The notes under the pieces: generated by a model
What the model saw: the letters and a program-made list of their open reading frames with translations, nothing else
The model's database searches: none
What the model was told of the DNA's origin: nothing
Shown here: piece by piece, positions 52,401 through 60,696 of the stretch
How the letters are laid out: every line of letters begins with the position of its first letter
Position numbering within the stretch: position 1 is the first letter of the stretch
Origin: CBDFLT01 sp965249225
Lineage (GTDB): Bacteria > Chloroflexota > Dehalococcoidia > Lucifugimonadales > G963668185
DNA length: 64,000 nucleotides
Direction of reading: 5' to 3'
Assembly (NCBI GenBank): GCA_965249225.1
Contig: CBDFLT010000009.1
Location: 186,001 to 250,000 of the forward strand
Made by a program: the position numbers and the translations under genes

Positions 52401-53420
52401 ATGAATAAAGAAGAAGAGCCCGAACTAAATTTCGATCAGATCCTGGAGCGACTGCGCTCCTTCTTCGGCCGCATCGGCATTAAAGGCGGTGGCGGAGCGA
52501 GCCGGTGGCCCTACTTTGTCATCGCCATCTTCCTGATCGCGCTGATAGGCTGGCTGGCCACCGGCATTTACACCGTACAGCCGGGCGAACAGGCCGCACT
52601 CAGAAGGCTGGGCAAATTCGAGGAGATCACCGGTTCAGGCCTTCACTGGTACTGGCCTGCCCCCATAGGGACGAAGGCCATAGTAAACGTCCAAGAGGTC
52701 CGTCGGCTGGAAATCGGTATCCGTGGCACAACCCCCATTCTTGCCGAGGCCCTGATGATCACCGGCGACGAGAACCTGGTGGACGTACAGCTGCTGGTTC
52801 AGTACGACATCAAGGATATCGAGCGGTTCCTTTTCAGGGCGGCGGACCCAGACGGCGCCATTCTCAAGAGCGCCACCGAAAGCGCTCTGCGACAGGTGGT
52901 CGGCAAGCGCGACATCGACGACGTTCTGACCGTGGAGAAGGAAGATGTGCAGTCGGAGACGAAGCTGCTGCTTCAGAATCTGCTTGACCTCTACGAGACC
53001 GGCATAAATATCAGAGAGGTCAAGCTACAAAACGTTCGAGCACCCCTTCAGGTACAGGATGCGTTCGACGACGTTGTCCGCGCTAAAGAGGACAAGGAAC
53101 GGATCATAAACGAGGCGGAGGCATATCAGGCCGATATCATCCCGAGGGCGGAGGGTGATGCCAAGAGGGTGAAACTGCTCGCCGAAGCGTTCAGGGCCGA
53201 GCGGATAGCCAAAGCCACAGGTGAGGCCAATCGATTTCTCCTGGTCCTCGAGGAGTTCAACTTGGCGAAGGATGTGACACGTCAGAGGCTGTACCTGGAG
53301 GCGATGGAGGATATCCTCGCCGATGTGAAGAAGTTCATCGTGGCCTCCGATACCGGTGGGAACCTGTTGCAGTTCCTTCCATTGACCGGAGGTTCACCCT
53401 TTGGACCCGGCGGGGAATGA
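52401..53420 (+). CDS. hflK: HflK, SPFH-domain membrane protease regulator
   Basis: A 339-residue HflK. A glycine-rich stretch and one membrane span (about residues 40-62) are followed by the SPFH band domain (GIYTVQPGEQAALRRLGKFEEI, then GLHWYWPAP), VDVQLLVQYDIKDIERFLF, and a coiled coil ending in an Ala/Glu-rich region (EDKERIINEAEAYQADIIPR). With HflC it cages the FtsH protease. The ATG at 52401 has AAGGG just upstream; a TTG at 52386 is in frame. It overlaps hflC by 20 bases. Confidence 0.92.
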   Translation: MNKEEEPELNFDQILERLRSFFGRIGIKGGGGASRWPYFVIAIFLIALIGWLATGIYTVQPGEQAALRRLGKFEEITGSGLHWYWPAPIGTKAIVNVQEVRRLEIGIRGTTPILAEALMITGDENLVDVQLLVQYDIKDIERFLFRAADPDGAILKSATESALRQVVGKRDIDDVLTVEKEDVQSETKLLLQNLLDLYETGINIREVKLQNVRAPLQVQDAFDDVVRAKEDKERIINEAEAYQADIIPRAEGDAKRVKLLAEAFRAERIAKATGEANRFLLVLEEFNLAKDVTRQRLYLEAMEDILADVKKFIVASDTGGNLLQFLPLTGGSPFGPGGE

Positions 53421-54336
53421 GCGGCCTAAGCGGAACGGACCAATAAATTTGAAACTACTTGCCATACTGCTGGTCCTGGGCTCGATACTGGCGGGCATCT
53501 TCGGCCCCCAGTTCTTCTTCGTGGTGGATGAGACCCAGATGGCCATCGTGACCCGGTTCGGCGATCCCAAGAGAACGCTCCGTAGCCCGGGGGTATATGT
53601 CAAAACGCCCTTCGTGGACACCGTAACCTACTTCGACAAGCGGCGGACGTTGTTCGATGCCCCGCCCGATTCACTGCTGACCAGCGACAAAAAGAGGCTC
53701 GTCATCGACGCCTATGCCATCGCTCGCATAGTGGAGCCGCTTGAGTTCTTCAAGACCGTGCGAACGCCGCAACGGGCCGTCACCCGTGGGAATGACATCA
53801 TCGCCTCAGAGCTACGCAGAGAGATCGGTTTGGACGAGCAGTCCCAGATCATCAAGACCAGCCGGGAACAGATAATGAACAAGATCACCAATGTCTCTAC
53901 GCCCCTGCTCTTTGAGTTCGGCCTCGTAATCGTGGACGTGAGAATAAAGAGGGCCGACTTCCCTGATGAGATAGCGCAAAGCATTTTCGACAGGATGCAG
54001 GCCGAGCGAAAACGCATCGCCAACGCCTTCCGTGCGGAAGGCGCCGCGCGAGACCTGGAGCTCAGGGCCACCGCAGACAGACAGGCGACCATCATCCGGG
54101 CCGAGGCCGAGCGGGACGCCAACGTCCTAAGAGGAGAGGGCGAGGCCGGGGCCGTCGAGATTTTCGCCGAAGCGCTGGAGCAGGGCCCGGAGTTTTACGC
54201 CTTTCAGCGCAGCCTGGACGCGTACAGCAGCTTCCTCAACAGCAACGATACCATCGTGTTCTCTGCGGATGACGAGCTGTTCCAGTTCCTCCAGCAGCCT
54301 CTCAGGTCCGACGAGGTGGATGTCGACGCTGAATGA
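53401..54336 (+). CDS. hflC: HflC, SPFH-domain membrane protease regulator
   Basis: A 311-residue HflC. One N-terminal span (about residues 18-40) leads into the SPFH domain (VDETQMAIVTRFGDPKRTL, SPGVYVKTPFVDTV, then RLVIDAYAIARI) and the C-terminal RMQAERKRIANAFRAEG coiled coil. The start is a TTG with GGAGG eight bases upstream, inside the end of hflK; no in-frame ATG fits. Forms the FtsH-regulating complex with HflK. Confidence 0.92.
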   Translation: MDPAGNERPKRNGPINLKLLAILLVLGSILAGIFGPQFFFVVDETQMAIVTRFGDPKRTLRSPGVYVKTPFVDTVTYFDKRRTLFDAPPDSLLTSDKKRLVIDAYAIARIVEPLEFFKTVRTPQRAVTRGNDIIASELRREIGLDEQSQIIKTSREQIMNKITNVSTPLLFEFGLVIVDVRIKRADFPDEIAQSIFDRMQAERKRIANAFRAEGAARDLELRATADRQATIIRAEAERDANVLRGEGEAGAVEIFAEALEQGPEFYAFQRSLDAYSSFLNSNDTIVFSADDELFQFLQQPLRSDEVDVDAE

Positions 54337-54397
54337 GAGGATTCGTGGCGGTGGGCTAACCCCCAACGCCTGCCTAAGCTGCCCACCATCATCCTGG

Positions 54398-54994
54398 CTA
54401 CGGCCTCTGGTAAGTGCCCATCAGCTGTCCCTCCGCCAGCACCTTCCCCTGAATGGAGCGGAGGATGTCCTTCTTGGTCGCTCCCGGCTCAAGGTCTGGC
54501 TCGGCATCTAGGGCGTAGAGCTTGAAGAAGTAGCGATGGGGATCGCCCTTAGGAGGGCAAGGGCCGCCGTACCCCGACCGCTTGAAGTCGTTTCCACCGT
54601 TCACGGCGCCGATTGACGTGGTTCCTGATGTGGAGAATCCCTCTTGCAGTTGTGTTGAGTCGGAGGGTATTCCGTAGAGCACCCAGTGGACCCACGTGCC
54701 TCCCGGAGCGTCCGGGTCGTCGACGATCAGTGCAATGCTCTTGGCGCCGTCTGGAACACCGGACCATTGGAGGGGTGGAGACTTGTCCGCCCCGTCGCAG
54801 GTGTACTAAGTCGGAATGGGGTCTCCCTCTGAAAAGGCGGTACTGGTCAGTTGAATGCTCACACTCGTGGCCTCCACTTGTGTCGGCTCTGGTTGTGGCG
54901 GCTCTTGATCATCGCCCCCACCGCAAGCGGAAACCAGCGCCGCCAGAGCAAAGACGGCGCTCAATGGGATCAGAGCCGGTGTATTCAAGCGCAT
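54398..54994 (-). pseudogene. PEBP (YbhB/YbcL) family lipoprotein interrupted by one amber codon
   Basis: A single frame of 198 codons with a lipoprotein signal peptide (lipobox LVSAC, Cys about 24), then a complete phosphatidylethanolamine-binding-protein domain: SIQLTSTAFSEGDPIPT, stop, YTCDGADKSPPLQWSGVPDG, ALIVDDPDAPGGTWVHW, and GYGGPCPPKGDPHRYFFKL. The only defect is TAG at codon 63 (54808-54806), exactly where relatives have Lys, Arg, Glu or Gln before YTCDG, so one substitution explains it. Both halves keep perfect homology, so the change is very recent, or the stop is read through, or it is a sequencing error. PEBP proteins bind anionic lipid heads or small ligands. Confidence 0.82.
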
Positions 54995-55118
54995 GGTGTC
55001 TCCACCGAATCCATCGGAGGGGCGAAATTCGCGTCGATGGCACCAATCACCTTAGGCCAACCACCAATTGGGTGTCAACATCCCATAATGCCAGCCGACG
55101 CGGGACATCGAGGGGGGG

Positions 55119-55124
55119 TATAAT
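55119..55124 (+). promoter_or_regulatory. candidate -10 element of the ybeY-dnaX region
   Basis: A consensus TATAAT about 48 bases before the ybeY start, after a run of G. No good -35 is evident. Confidence 0.45.
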
Positions 55125-55171
55125 ATCACCGCATCCGCTTAGGGAGAACCATCAGACGGCGTGCAAGCCAA

Positions 55172-55693
55172 ATGTCCGACTTCCGTGTAAACGTCCAGAT
55201 ATTCGAAGAGATCGACGGCCTCGTTTCAGCACAGCGGTTGCGCCAAATAGCCCAGTACGCCTTGGACTCGGAGTCGGTGGCGCCCGAGGGGTCTGTAAGC
55301 GTGCTGATAGCGGGCGACGACGTTGTGAGGGAGCTCAACATGGTCCACCGGGGGCTGGACGAGGTCACCGACGTGCTGGCCTTCTCTTTCCATCACCAGG
55401 GTGAGTTCCAGGGCGGTGGCGAGCCCGCGTCTGAGTGGGACCCGGAGGCGGCTTTCCCGACGCCCCCCGGAGAAGAAGCTAACCTGGGAGAGGTGATCAT
55501 CTCCTACCCACAGGCCCAGAGGCAGGCGGCCCAAACAGGCCACTCGGTGGATAGGGAGATAGCGCATCTTCTCGTCCACGGCCTGCTGCACCTGCTGGGC
55601 TACGACCACGCGGAGCCTGGAGAAGAGTCGCTGATGCAGGCCAAGGCAGACAGGTACCTTGCTCAAGCATTTCACGGGCTGAATAGGGCTTAG
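55172..55693 (+). CDS. ybeY: YbeY, rRNA maturation endoribonuclease
   Basis: A 173-residue YbeY. The zinc motif HGLLHLLGYDH (three His) is intact, preceded by VDREIAHLLV. The N-terminal part has the usual NxxxRGxDxxTDVLxF pattern as NMVHRGLDEVTDVLAFSF. A proline/glutamate insertion (EPASEWDPEAAFPTPPGEE) is longer than in E. coli. It processes 16S rRNA 3' ends and checks ribosome quality in the cytoplasm. Its stop is two bases from the dnaX start, so they form one operon. Confidence 0.92.
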   Translation: MSDFRVNVQIFEEIDGLVSAQRLRQIAQYALDSESVAPEGSVSVLIAGDDVVRELNMVHRGLDEVTDVLAFSFHHQGEFQGGGEPASEWDPEAAFPTPPGEEANLGEVIISYPQAQRQAAQTGHSVDREIAHLLVHGLLHLLGYDHAEPGEESLMQAKADRYLAQAFHGLNRA

Positions 55694-55695
55694 AC

Positions 55696-57429
55696 ATGAG
55701 CGAAGTCCTTTATCGTAAGTGGCGTCCACGCAGCCTGGAACAGGTCGTCGGCCAGAAGCCGGTAACCGAGACTCTACGACAGGCCGTTGCCCTGAAGAGG
55801 GTTGCGCACGCCTATATGTTCTGTGGCCCGAGAGGCACCGGTAAGACCAGTACGGCCCGCGTTCTGGCCAAGGCCGTCAACTGCCTCTCGCCCCAGGACG
55901 GCGAGCCGGACAACGCGTGCGAGATCTGCCTGTCGATCAATGAGGGCCGCGCCCTGGACCTGATCGAGATAGACGCGGCGAGCAACCGCGGTATCGACGA
56001 CATCCGCGACCTGCGGGACAAGATCCAGTTCGCACCCAACGAGGCCCGCTACAAAGTCTACATCGTCGACGAAGTCCACATGCTCACCGAACCGGCCTTC
56101 AACGCCCTGTTGAAGACGCTGGAGGAACCCCCACAACACGTTATCTTCGTTCTGGCCACCACCGAGGTCCACAAGGTGCCGTTGACGGTCATCTCCAGGT
56201 GCCAGCGCTTCGACTTCAAGCGAATCCGATTGGAGATCATGGTCGAGCGCCTTCAACAGCTGTGCCGGGACGAAGGCATTGACGCGGCGCCCGAGGCATT
56301 GACGCTCATAGCGCGCAAAGCCGGTGGGAGCCTGCGCGACGCCGAAAACCTGCTGGAGCAGGCCCTGGTGTCCTTCGGGTCCAGCATCAATGAAGCCCAG
56401 GTGCGAGACCTGCTGGAGCTGGGCGGAGATGAACTGGCCTTGGAGCTGGTAGGCCACGTGATAAACAAGTCGGTCCGGGAGGGATTGGTGGTTATAAACC
56501 GCCTGGAAGGCGAGGGAGGCGACCTGCGTCAATTGCACCGCGCGGTAATGGAATTTCTGAGGGGTACCCTGCTGGCAAAGGCCGAAAACTCAGCCTCCCT
56601 TGGCTACACGCAGGAAGTGACCAACCGGCTGAAGGAACTGGCGGACGCCACGACTATGGGACACGTGGTCCACGCCTTGAAGACGTTCGCACGGGTCGAT
56701 CTGCGGCGCGACAGCTCGTCGCCGCTTCCGATGGAGCTGGCGCTGGTACAGTCCGGCATGGAGTCCGAAGCCCAGACATTAGCCCACAGCGCACGCCCCG
56801 CACCGGCCTACACGGAAGCCGCCGCCACGAAGACGCCCGCAGTAGCGGCAAGCCCAGAGGCAGCGCGACCTACGGCGCCGAAGCAAAGCCCAGCCGCTCC
56901 GCTGAGGTCCTCCACTCCGCCCAGACGGACGCCTCCGGCGACAGCTCAACCATCACCCTCGACCACAGATGGAGTGCCGGCATCGGAGCCGTCTGCAAGG
57001 CTGGAGAGTCAATGGGGGGCGATTGTTGAGTCGCTGAGGCGTCAAAAGGGTAAGAAATATGTCCTCGGCCCCCTTCTTAAGACGTGTACGGAACGCGAGG
57101 TCGCCGATGGCGTCATCCTGCTGAAGAATCCCTACCAGTCCCACGTGGAGAGGCTGCAGGAGGAGCTGGACGATCCCCAGTCGCGAAGGGTGTTGACCGA
57201 ATCATTCTCAAGAGTTATGGACGGCCAGTACGATATCAAGGTGTCCCTGGCGGACGGCGAAAACGACACACCCAGCAACAGCGTATCCCAGAGGAGCCAC
57301 CTGGTCCGAGCCGCCCACGCCATGGGCGCCCGCGTGGTGGGAGAAACGGAGGACGTAAATGAACAAGAACTTGCTGCGCCAGGCCCAGCAACTCCAAAAG
57401 CGAATGGTGAAGATGCAGGAGGAGCTTGA
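55696..57429 (+). CDS. dnaX: DNA polymerase III clamp-loader subunit gamma/tau
   Basis: A 577-residue DnaX. Opening RKWRPRSLEQVVGQ, Walker A GPRGTGKTSTARVLAKAVNC, a zinc-binding Cys cluster (NCLS...NACEIC), Walker B KVYIVDEVHMLTEPAFNALLKTLEEPP, and sensor region LATTEVHKVPLTVISRCQRF are present. A long Ala/Pro/Thr-rich linker (about residues 360-430) leads to a tau-like C-terminal domain. It loads the sliding clamp and links the replisome. The last 71 bases overlap ybaB in another frame. Confidence 0.96.
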   Translation: MSEVLYRKWRPRSLEQVVGQKPVTETLRQAVALKRVAHAYMFCGPRGTGKTSTARVLAKAVNCLSPQDGEPDNACEICLSINEGRALDLIEIDAASNRGIDDIRDLRDKIQFAPNEARYKVYIVDEVHMLTEPAFNALLKTLEEPPQHVIFVLATTEVHKVPLTVISRCQRFDFKRIRLEIMVERLQQLCRDEGIDAAPEALTLIARKAGGSLRDAENLLEQALVSFGSSINEAQVRDLLELGGDELALELVGHVINKSVREGLVVINRLEGEGGDLRQLHRAVMEFLRGTLLAKAENSASLGYTQEVTNRLKELADATTMGHVVHALKTFARVDLRRDSSSPLPMELALVQSGMESEAQTLAHSARPAPAYTEAAATKTPAVAASPEAARPTAPKQSPAAPLRSSTPPRRTPPATAQPSPSTTDGVPASEPSARLESQWGAIVESLRRQKGKKYVLGPLLKTCTEREVADGVILLKNPYQSHVERLQEELDDPQSRRVLTESFSRVMDGQYDIKVSLADGENDTPSNSVSQRSHLVRAAHAMGARVVGETEDVNEQELAAPGPATPKANGEDAGGA

Positions 57430-57664
57430 GAGCGCCACCGTCGAGGCCACGGCGGGGGGCGGTGCGGTTAGCGTCGTCGTGAACGGTAAGATGAAGCTGG
57501 AGTCGCTGACCATCGACCCCGAGGCGGTGGATGCAGACGACGTGGAGATGCTGCAAGACCTGGTAACGGCCGCTGTCAACGAAGGGCTGGAAAAGGCCCA
57601 GGAGTTGGCCTCCAAGCGAATGGGCGCCCTGACCGGCGGCATGAACATACCAGGGCTGACATAG
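57359..57664 (+). CDS. ybaB: YbaB/EbfC nucleoid-associated protein
   Basis: A 101-residue YbaB: QAQQLQKRMVKMQEELESAT at the N-terminus, VEATAGGGAVSVVVNGKMKLESLTIDP core split by the usual GGG turn, and C-terminal MGALTGGMNIPGL. It binds DNA as a dimer and often sits between dnaX and recR, as here. Its start lies 71 bases inside dnaX; GGAGG precedes it, so the overlap is real and probably couples translation. Confidence 0.93.
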   Translation: MNKNLLRQAQQLQKRMVKMQEELESATVEATAGGGAVSVVVNGKMKLESLTIDPEAVDADDVEMLQDLVTAAVNEGLEKAQELASKRMGALTGGMNIPGLT

Positions 57665-57743
57665 GCCGCTCGTGCCGCGTCCCTCCGCATTACGGGGCAC
57701 TTTTGAAAATATCCCTATCACACCCAACATACGGAGCCGCCTT

Positions 57744-58355
57744 ATGGATACTGACGGGATCTCGGTCGCGACGCCGGTGTCGCGTCTGGTGGACGAGTTC
57801 CACAAGCTGCCCGGCATCGGGCCCAAGACGGCCCAGCGCCTCACCTACCACCTGATACGCATGCCCGAAGGCGAGGCACGCGAGCTGGCGGAGGCGATCA
57901 TCGCGGTCAAGGACCGCATCGTTCTGTGCTCGGAATGCTACAACATCACTGAGTCGGACGTGTGCGTGATCTGCAGCGACCAGAATCGAGACCGAACACG
58001 CATCTGCGTCGTCGAGGAGGCGCTGGACGTGCTGGCGCTGGAGAAGACCCGCACGTACAAGGGTGTGTATCACGTCCTCCAAGGCGTGATCTCACCCATG
58101 AACGGCATCGGCCCCGACGATTTAACAATTCAGCCACTACTGGAGCGTCTAAAGAACTCCGACATCCAAGAAATCATCATGGCAACCAACCCCAACGTCG
58201 AGGGCGAAGCCACATCCATGTACATCCACCGCCTGCTGTCGCCCCTGAACGTCAAGATCACGCGTCCGGCCAGAGGGCTGCCTGTAGGGGGCGACCTGGA
58301 GTACGCCGACGAGGTGACGCTGGGCCGTGCCCTCGAAGGCCGTCAGGAGTTTTGA
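57744..58355 (+). CDS. recR: RecR recombination mediator
   Basis: A 203-residue RecR. A helix-hairpin-helix (FHKLPGIGPKTAQRLTYHLI), four-Cys zinc finger (CSECYNITESDVCVICSD), and Toprim domain (ICVVEEALDVLALEKT, then ISPMNGIGPDDL) are all present. With RecF/RecO it loads RecA at gaps. The ATG at 57744 has GGAG upstream and matches family length; a reading from 57672 is too long. Confidence 0.95.
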   Translation: MDTDGISVATPVSRLVDEFHKLPGIGPKTAQRLTYHLIRMPEGEARELAEAIIAVKDRIVLCSECYNITESDVCVICSDQNRDRTRICVVEEALDVLALEKTRTYKGVYHVLQGVISPMNGIGPDDLTIQPLLERLKNSDIQEIIMATNPNVEGEATSMYIHRLLSPLNVKITRPARGLPVGGDLEYADEVTLGRALEGRQEF

Positions 58356-58415
58356 ACTACCAGGCCCCGTTGACGTGCCTTAGGAGGGTGGAGGCAAACC
58401 ACTTCCGAAGATCCC

Positions 58416-59189
58416 ATGGCTAGGCCCAGGTCCTACAAAACCGAGGCCATCGTCCTCAAGCAGATGCCCCTGGGAGAGGCCGACCGCATACTCACCCTGT
58501 TTACGCCCGACATGGGAAAGCTGCGCGCGGTGGCACGCGGCGTGCGTAGGATCAAGAGCAGGCTGGGTGGGCACCTGGAGCTTCTCAACCGCGTATCCCT
58601 CTCTATGGCCCACGGCAAGAGCCTGGAGGTCGTCACCGAGGCGGAGGCCGTACAGACCTTCAGAGGGCTCCGGGAGGACCTTCAGCGGCTTTCCAGGGCG
58701 CTGTATGTGGCCGAGCTGGTGGACGCTTTCTCGGCGGAGCAGGCACCCAACTATCCGGTGTACCGGCAGCTGGTGGACGCACTGGACCGGCTACAGAGCG
58801 CAGCACGATACGAGCCGCTGCTGCGGTACTTCGAGCTGCACCTGCTGGCTCACTCTGGATTCAGACCCGAGCTTCACCAGTGCGTCGAGTGCCAGGTCAA
58901 GCTGGAGCCAGGCGACCACGTGTTCAGCAACGAAAGGGGTGGGGCATTGTGTCCCAAGTGCCGGGCCGGCTCCGACGAGGCTATCATTCCGCTACCGCTA
59001 AACGTGATGAAGGTGGTCCGTTTTATGCAGCGGGAGAAGTACGAGAGAGCGGTCGCTCTGAAGGCCGCTCCCGAAGTCTGGTCGAGCATCGAGCGGCTGC
59101 TGCGTTCCTATGTCCGGTACCATGTGGAGCGTGAGCTTAAGAGCGCCGACTTTATGAGCCTGGTGGCGTCGCCCAACCGACAACGGTAG
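58416..59189 (+). CDS. recO: RecO DNA repair protein
   Basis: A 257-residue RecO. An OB-fold N-terminus (YKTEAIVLKQMPLGEADRIL, LFTPDMGKLRAVARGVRR) is followed by a helical middle and a zinc knuckle (CVECQVKLE ... LCPKCRAG). It works with RecR just upstream in RecA loading. The next gene is convergent and ends three bases away. Confidence 0.93.
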   Translation: MARPRSYKTEAIVLKQMPLGEADRILTLFTPDMGKLRAVARGVRRIKSRLGGHLELLNRVSLSMAHGKSLEVVTEAEAVQTFRGLREDLQRLSRALYVAELVDAFSAEQAPNYPVYRQLVDALDRLQSAARYEPLLRYFELHLLAHSGFRPELHQCVECQVKLEPGDHVFSNERGGALCPKCRAGSDEAIIPLPLNVMKVVRFMQREKYERAVALKAAPEVWSSIERLLRSYVRYHVERELKSADFMSLVASPNRQR

Positions 59190-59192
59190 TGG

Positions 59193-60038
59193 CTACCTCA
59201 TGGTCGCCCGACTGAGCAACGCCTGGAAGATGCGCTCCGGCAGAAGCCGCTTTCCCAGGGCTCCTAATCTGGCCTCTATCCCAACCGGGTGCCTGAAGCC
59301 TGGGCGCCGGGACCGCGCTATATTGTAGATGACTTTGGCCACATGGACGGGGTCCTTGGCCAGCCGCTCGAACCTCTTGTGCCTGCTGTCGTAGCGCTGG
59401 ATGTACGGGTAATAGGCTAACTCTTCGGACCGGGCCCTTGCGGCGACGTGTTGGTTTTTCAGGAATCCTGTCCGGAACAGACCCGGCTCCACCACGGCTA
59501 CCCGCACACCAAAGGGCCACAGCTCAACTCTAAGCGACTCGCTCAGCCCCTCCAGCGCGAATTTGCTTGCGGCGTAGGCGCCGTTGAACGGCGCGCCCAG
59601 GCCGCCCGCCACGGAGCTCACGTTGATAATGGTCCCGCTCCTCCTGCTGATCATAGCGGGCAGGACGCTCTTAATCATCCGCACTGTGGCGAAGAAGTTG
59701 GTCTCGAACTGGGCCTTCAGCTCCTCCATGGACAGGCTCTCCACAGGGCCCCAGAGACCGTAGCCCGCGTTGTTGACCAGCACGTCGATGCCCCCGGCCT
59801 TCTCCACGAGGCCGGGAACGACCTGCTCGACGCTCTCATCGCTGTTGACGTCCAGCTCCACGGCTGTAAAGCGCAGGTCCCGTTCCTCGGTCTCGCGCTG
59901 GAGATCGGCCAGCCGGTCCATTGAGCGGCTGGTGCCGACCACCGAATACCCTCTCTCGGCCATGTAAACCGCGGCCGCCCTCCCGATACCGCTGGACGCC
60001 CCGGTGATCAGTACCGTCTCACTCCGGCCCGTAGACAT
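59193..60038 (-). CDS. short-chain dehydrogenase/reductase
   Basis: A 281-residue classical SDR. The nucleotide loop is TGASSGIG, the structural motif NNAGYG, and the active site Ser in INVSSVAGG with YAASK giving Tyr and Lys. An NAD(P)-dependent reaction on an alcohol or ketone is likely; the longer C-terminus (RRPGFRHPVGIEARL) resembles retinol- or lipid-type SDRs. The substrate is unknown. GGAGG precedes the ATG, with a TATAAT element further up. Confidence 0.88.
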   Translation of the reverse strand: MSTGRSETVLITGASSGIGRAAAVYMAERGYSVVGTSRSMDRLADLQRETEERDLRFTAVELDVNSDESVEQVVPGLVEKAGGIDVLVNNAGYGLWGPVESLSMEELKAQFETNFFATVRMIKSVLPAMISRRSGTIINVSSVAGGLGAPFNGAYAASKFALEGLSESLRVELWPFGVRVAVVEPGLFRTGFLKNQHVAARARSEELAYYPYIQRYDSRHKRFERLAKDPVHVAKVIYNIARSRRPGFRHPVGIEARLGALGKRLLPERIFQALLSRATMR

Positions 60039-60076
60039 GCGAGCCTCCTTCGAAACAGCGAGTTACGAACGGCCCC

Positions 60077-60082
60077 ATTATA
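60077..60082 (-). promoter_or_regulatory. candidate -10 element of the SDR gene
   Basis: TATAAT followed by GGGGCC on the minus strand, about 40 bases before the start. The same 12 bases occur at the gap promoter (62850-62861). Confidence 0.5.
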
Positions 60083-60145
60083 GGTTGTCTTGCGGGATTG
60101 CGACGACCACGGCTGAACCGTTTTCGGATGGCGAGGAACGGATGA

Positions 60146-60151
60146 TATAAT
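60146..60151 (+). promoter_or_regulatory. candidate extended -10 promoter of the LOG-like/enolase operon
   Basis: TGATATAAT fits the extended -10 form TGnTATAAT, which can work with a poor -35 as here. Transcription would start near 60158, about ten bases before the ATG. Confidence 0.55.
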
Positions 60152-60168
60152 CCACTACACTTCAACCC

Positions 60169-60696
60169 ATGATATCGGAGCGAGCCTTGATCATTGCCGT
60201 CATCGGCGCCGGCGACCCCAGCCCTGAGATAACCGACCTGGCCGAGCGAGTCGGAAAGGAGCTGGCCAGCCGTGGGGCGCACCTGGTGTGCGGTGGTCTG
60301 GGAGGGGTGATGGAGGCCGCCTGTAAGGGCGCCAAGTCCGCCGGGGGAACGACAATCGGCATCCTCCCTGGCGGCGACCCGACGCAGGCGAATCCGTGGG
60401 TGGACATACCCATCTGCACCGGAATGGGATACGCGAGAAACGCGATAGTCGTGAAGAGCGGCAGCGCCGTGATCGCAGTCGGCGGGGCTTACGGGACGTT
60501 ATCTGAGATCGGCCACGCGCTGGCCGAGAACATCGCCGTAGTGGGTCTGAGGACATGGTCGATGTCGCGAAACGGCGCCCCAGACCGATCGATAATCACA
60601 GTCGATGACCCGGTCCAGGCGGTCGAAAGGGCACTGGATGCCGCGGAGAACCGCGCTCGTGATCTCGGCGCTCCCCATGGAGGCCCCACGCTTTGA
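60169..60696 (+). CDS. TIGR00725/LOG-like nucleotide-binding Rossmann protein
   Basis: A 175-residue protein of the TIGR00725 group, related to LOG phosphoribohydrolases and long misnamed lysine decarboxylase. GGLGGVMEAACKGAKSAGG and AVGGAYGTLSEIGHAL are the phosphate and active-site loops (the LOG PGGxGTxxE motif reads VGGAYGTLSE). It may cleave or bind a nucleoside monophosphate. Its stop overlaps the enolase start, so the two are translated together. Confidence 0.85.
   Translation: MISERALIIAVIGAGDPSPEITDLAERVGKELASRGAHLVCGGLGGVMEAACKGAKSAGGTTIGILPGGDPTQANPWVDIPICTGMGYARNAIVVKSGSAVIAVGGAYGTLSEIGHALAENIAVVGLRTWSMSRNGAPDRSIITVDDPVQAVERALDAAENRARDLGAPHGGPTL

Noticed and set aside
54806..54808. 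Pyrrolysine or other recoding at the PEBP amber codon
   Set aside because: No pyl genes are visible, and many other genes here (Rieske, NHL, DppB) end normally in TAG, so recoding is unlikely.
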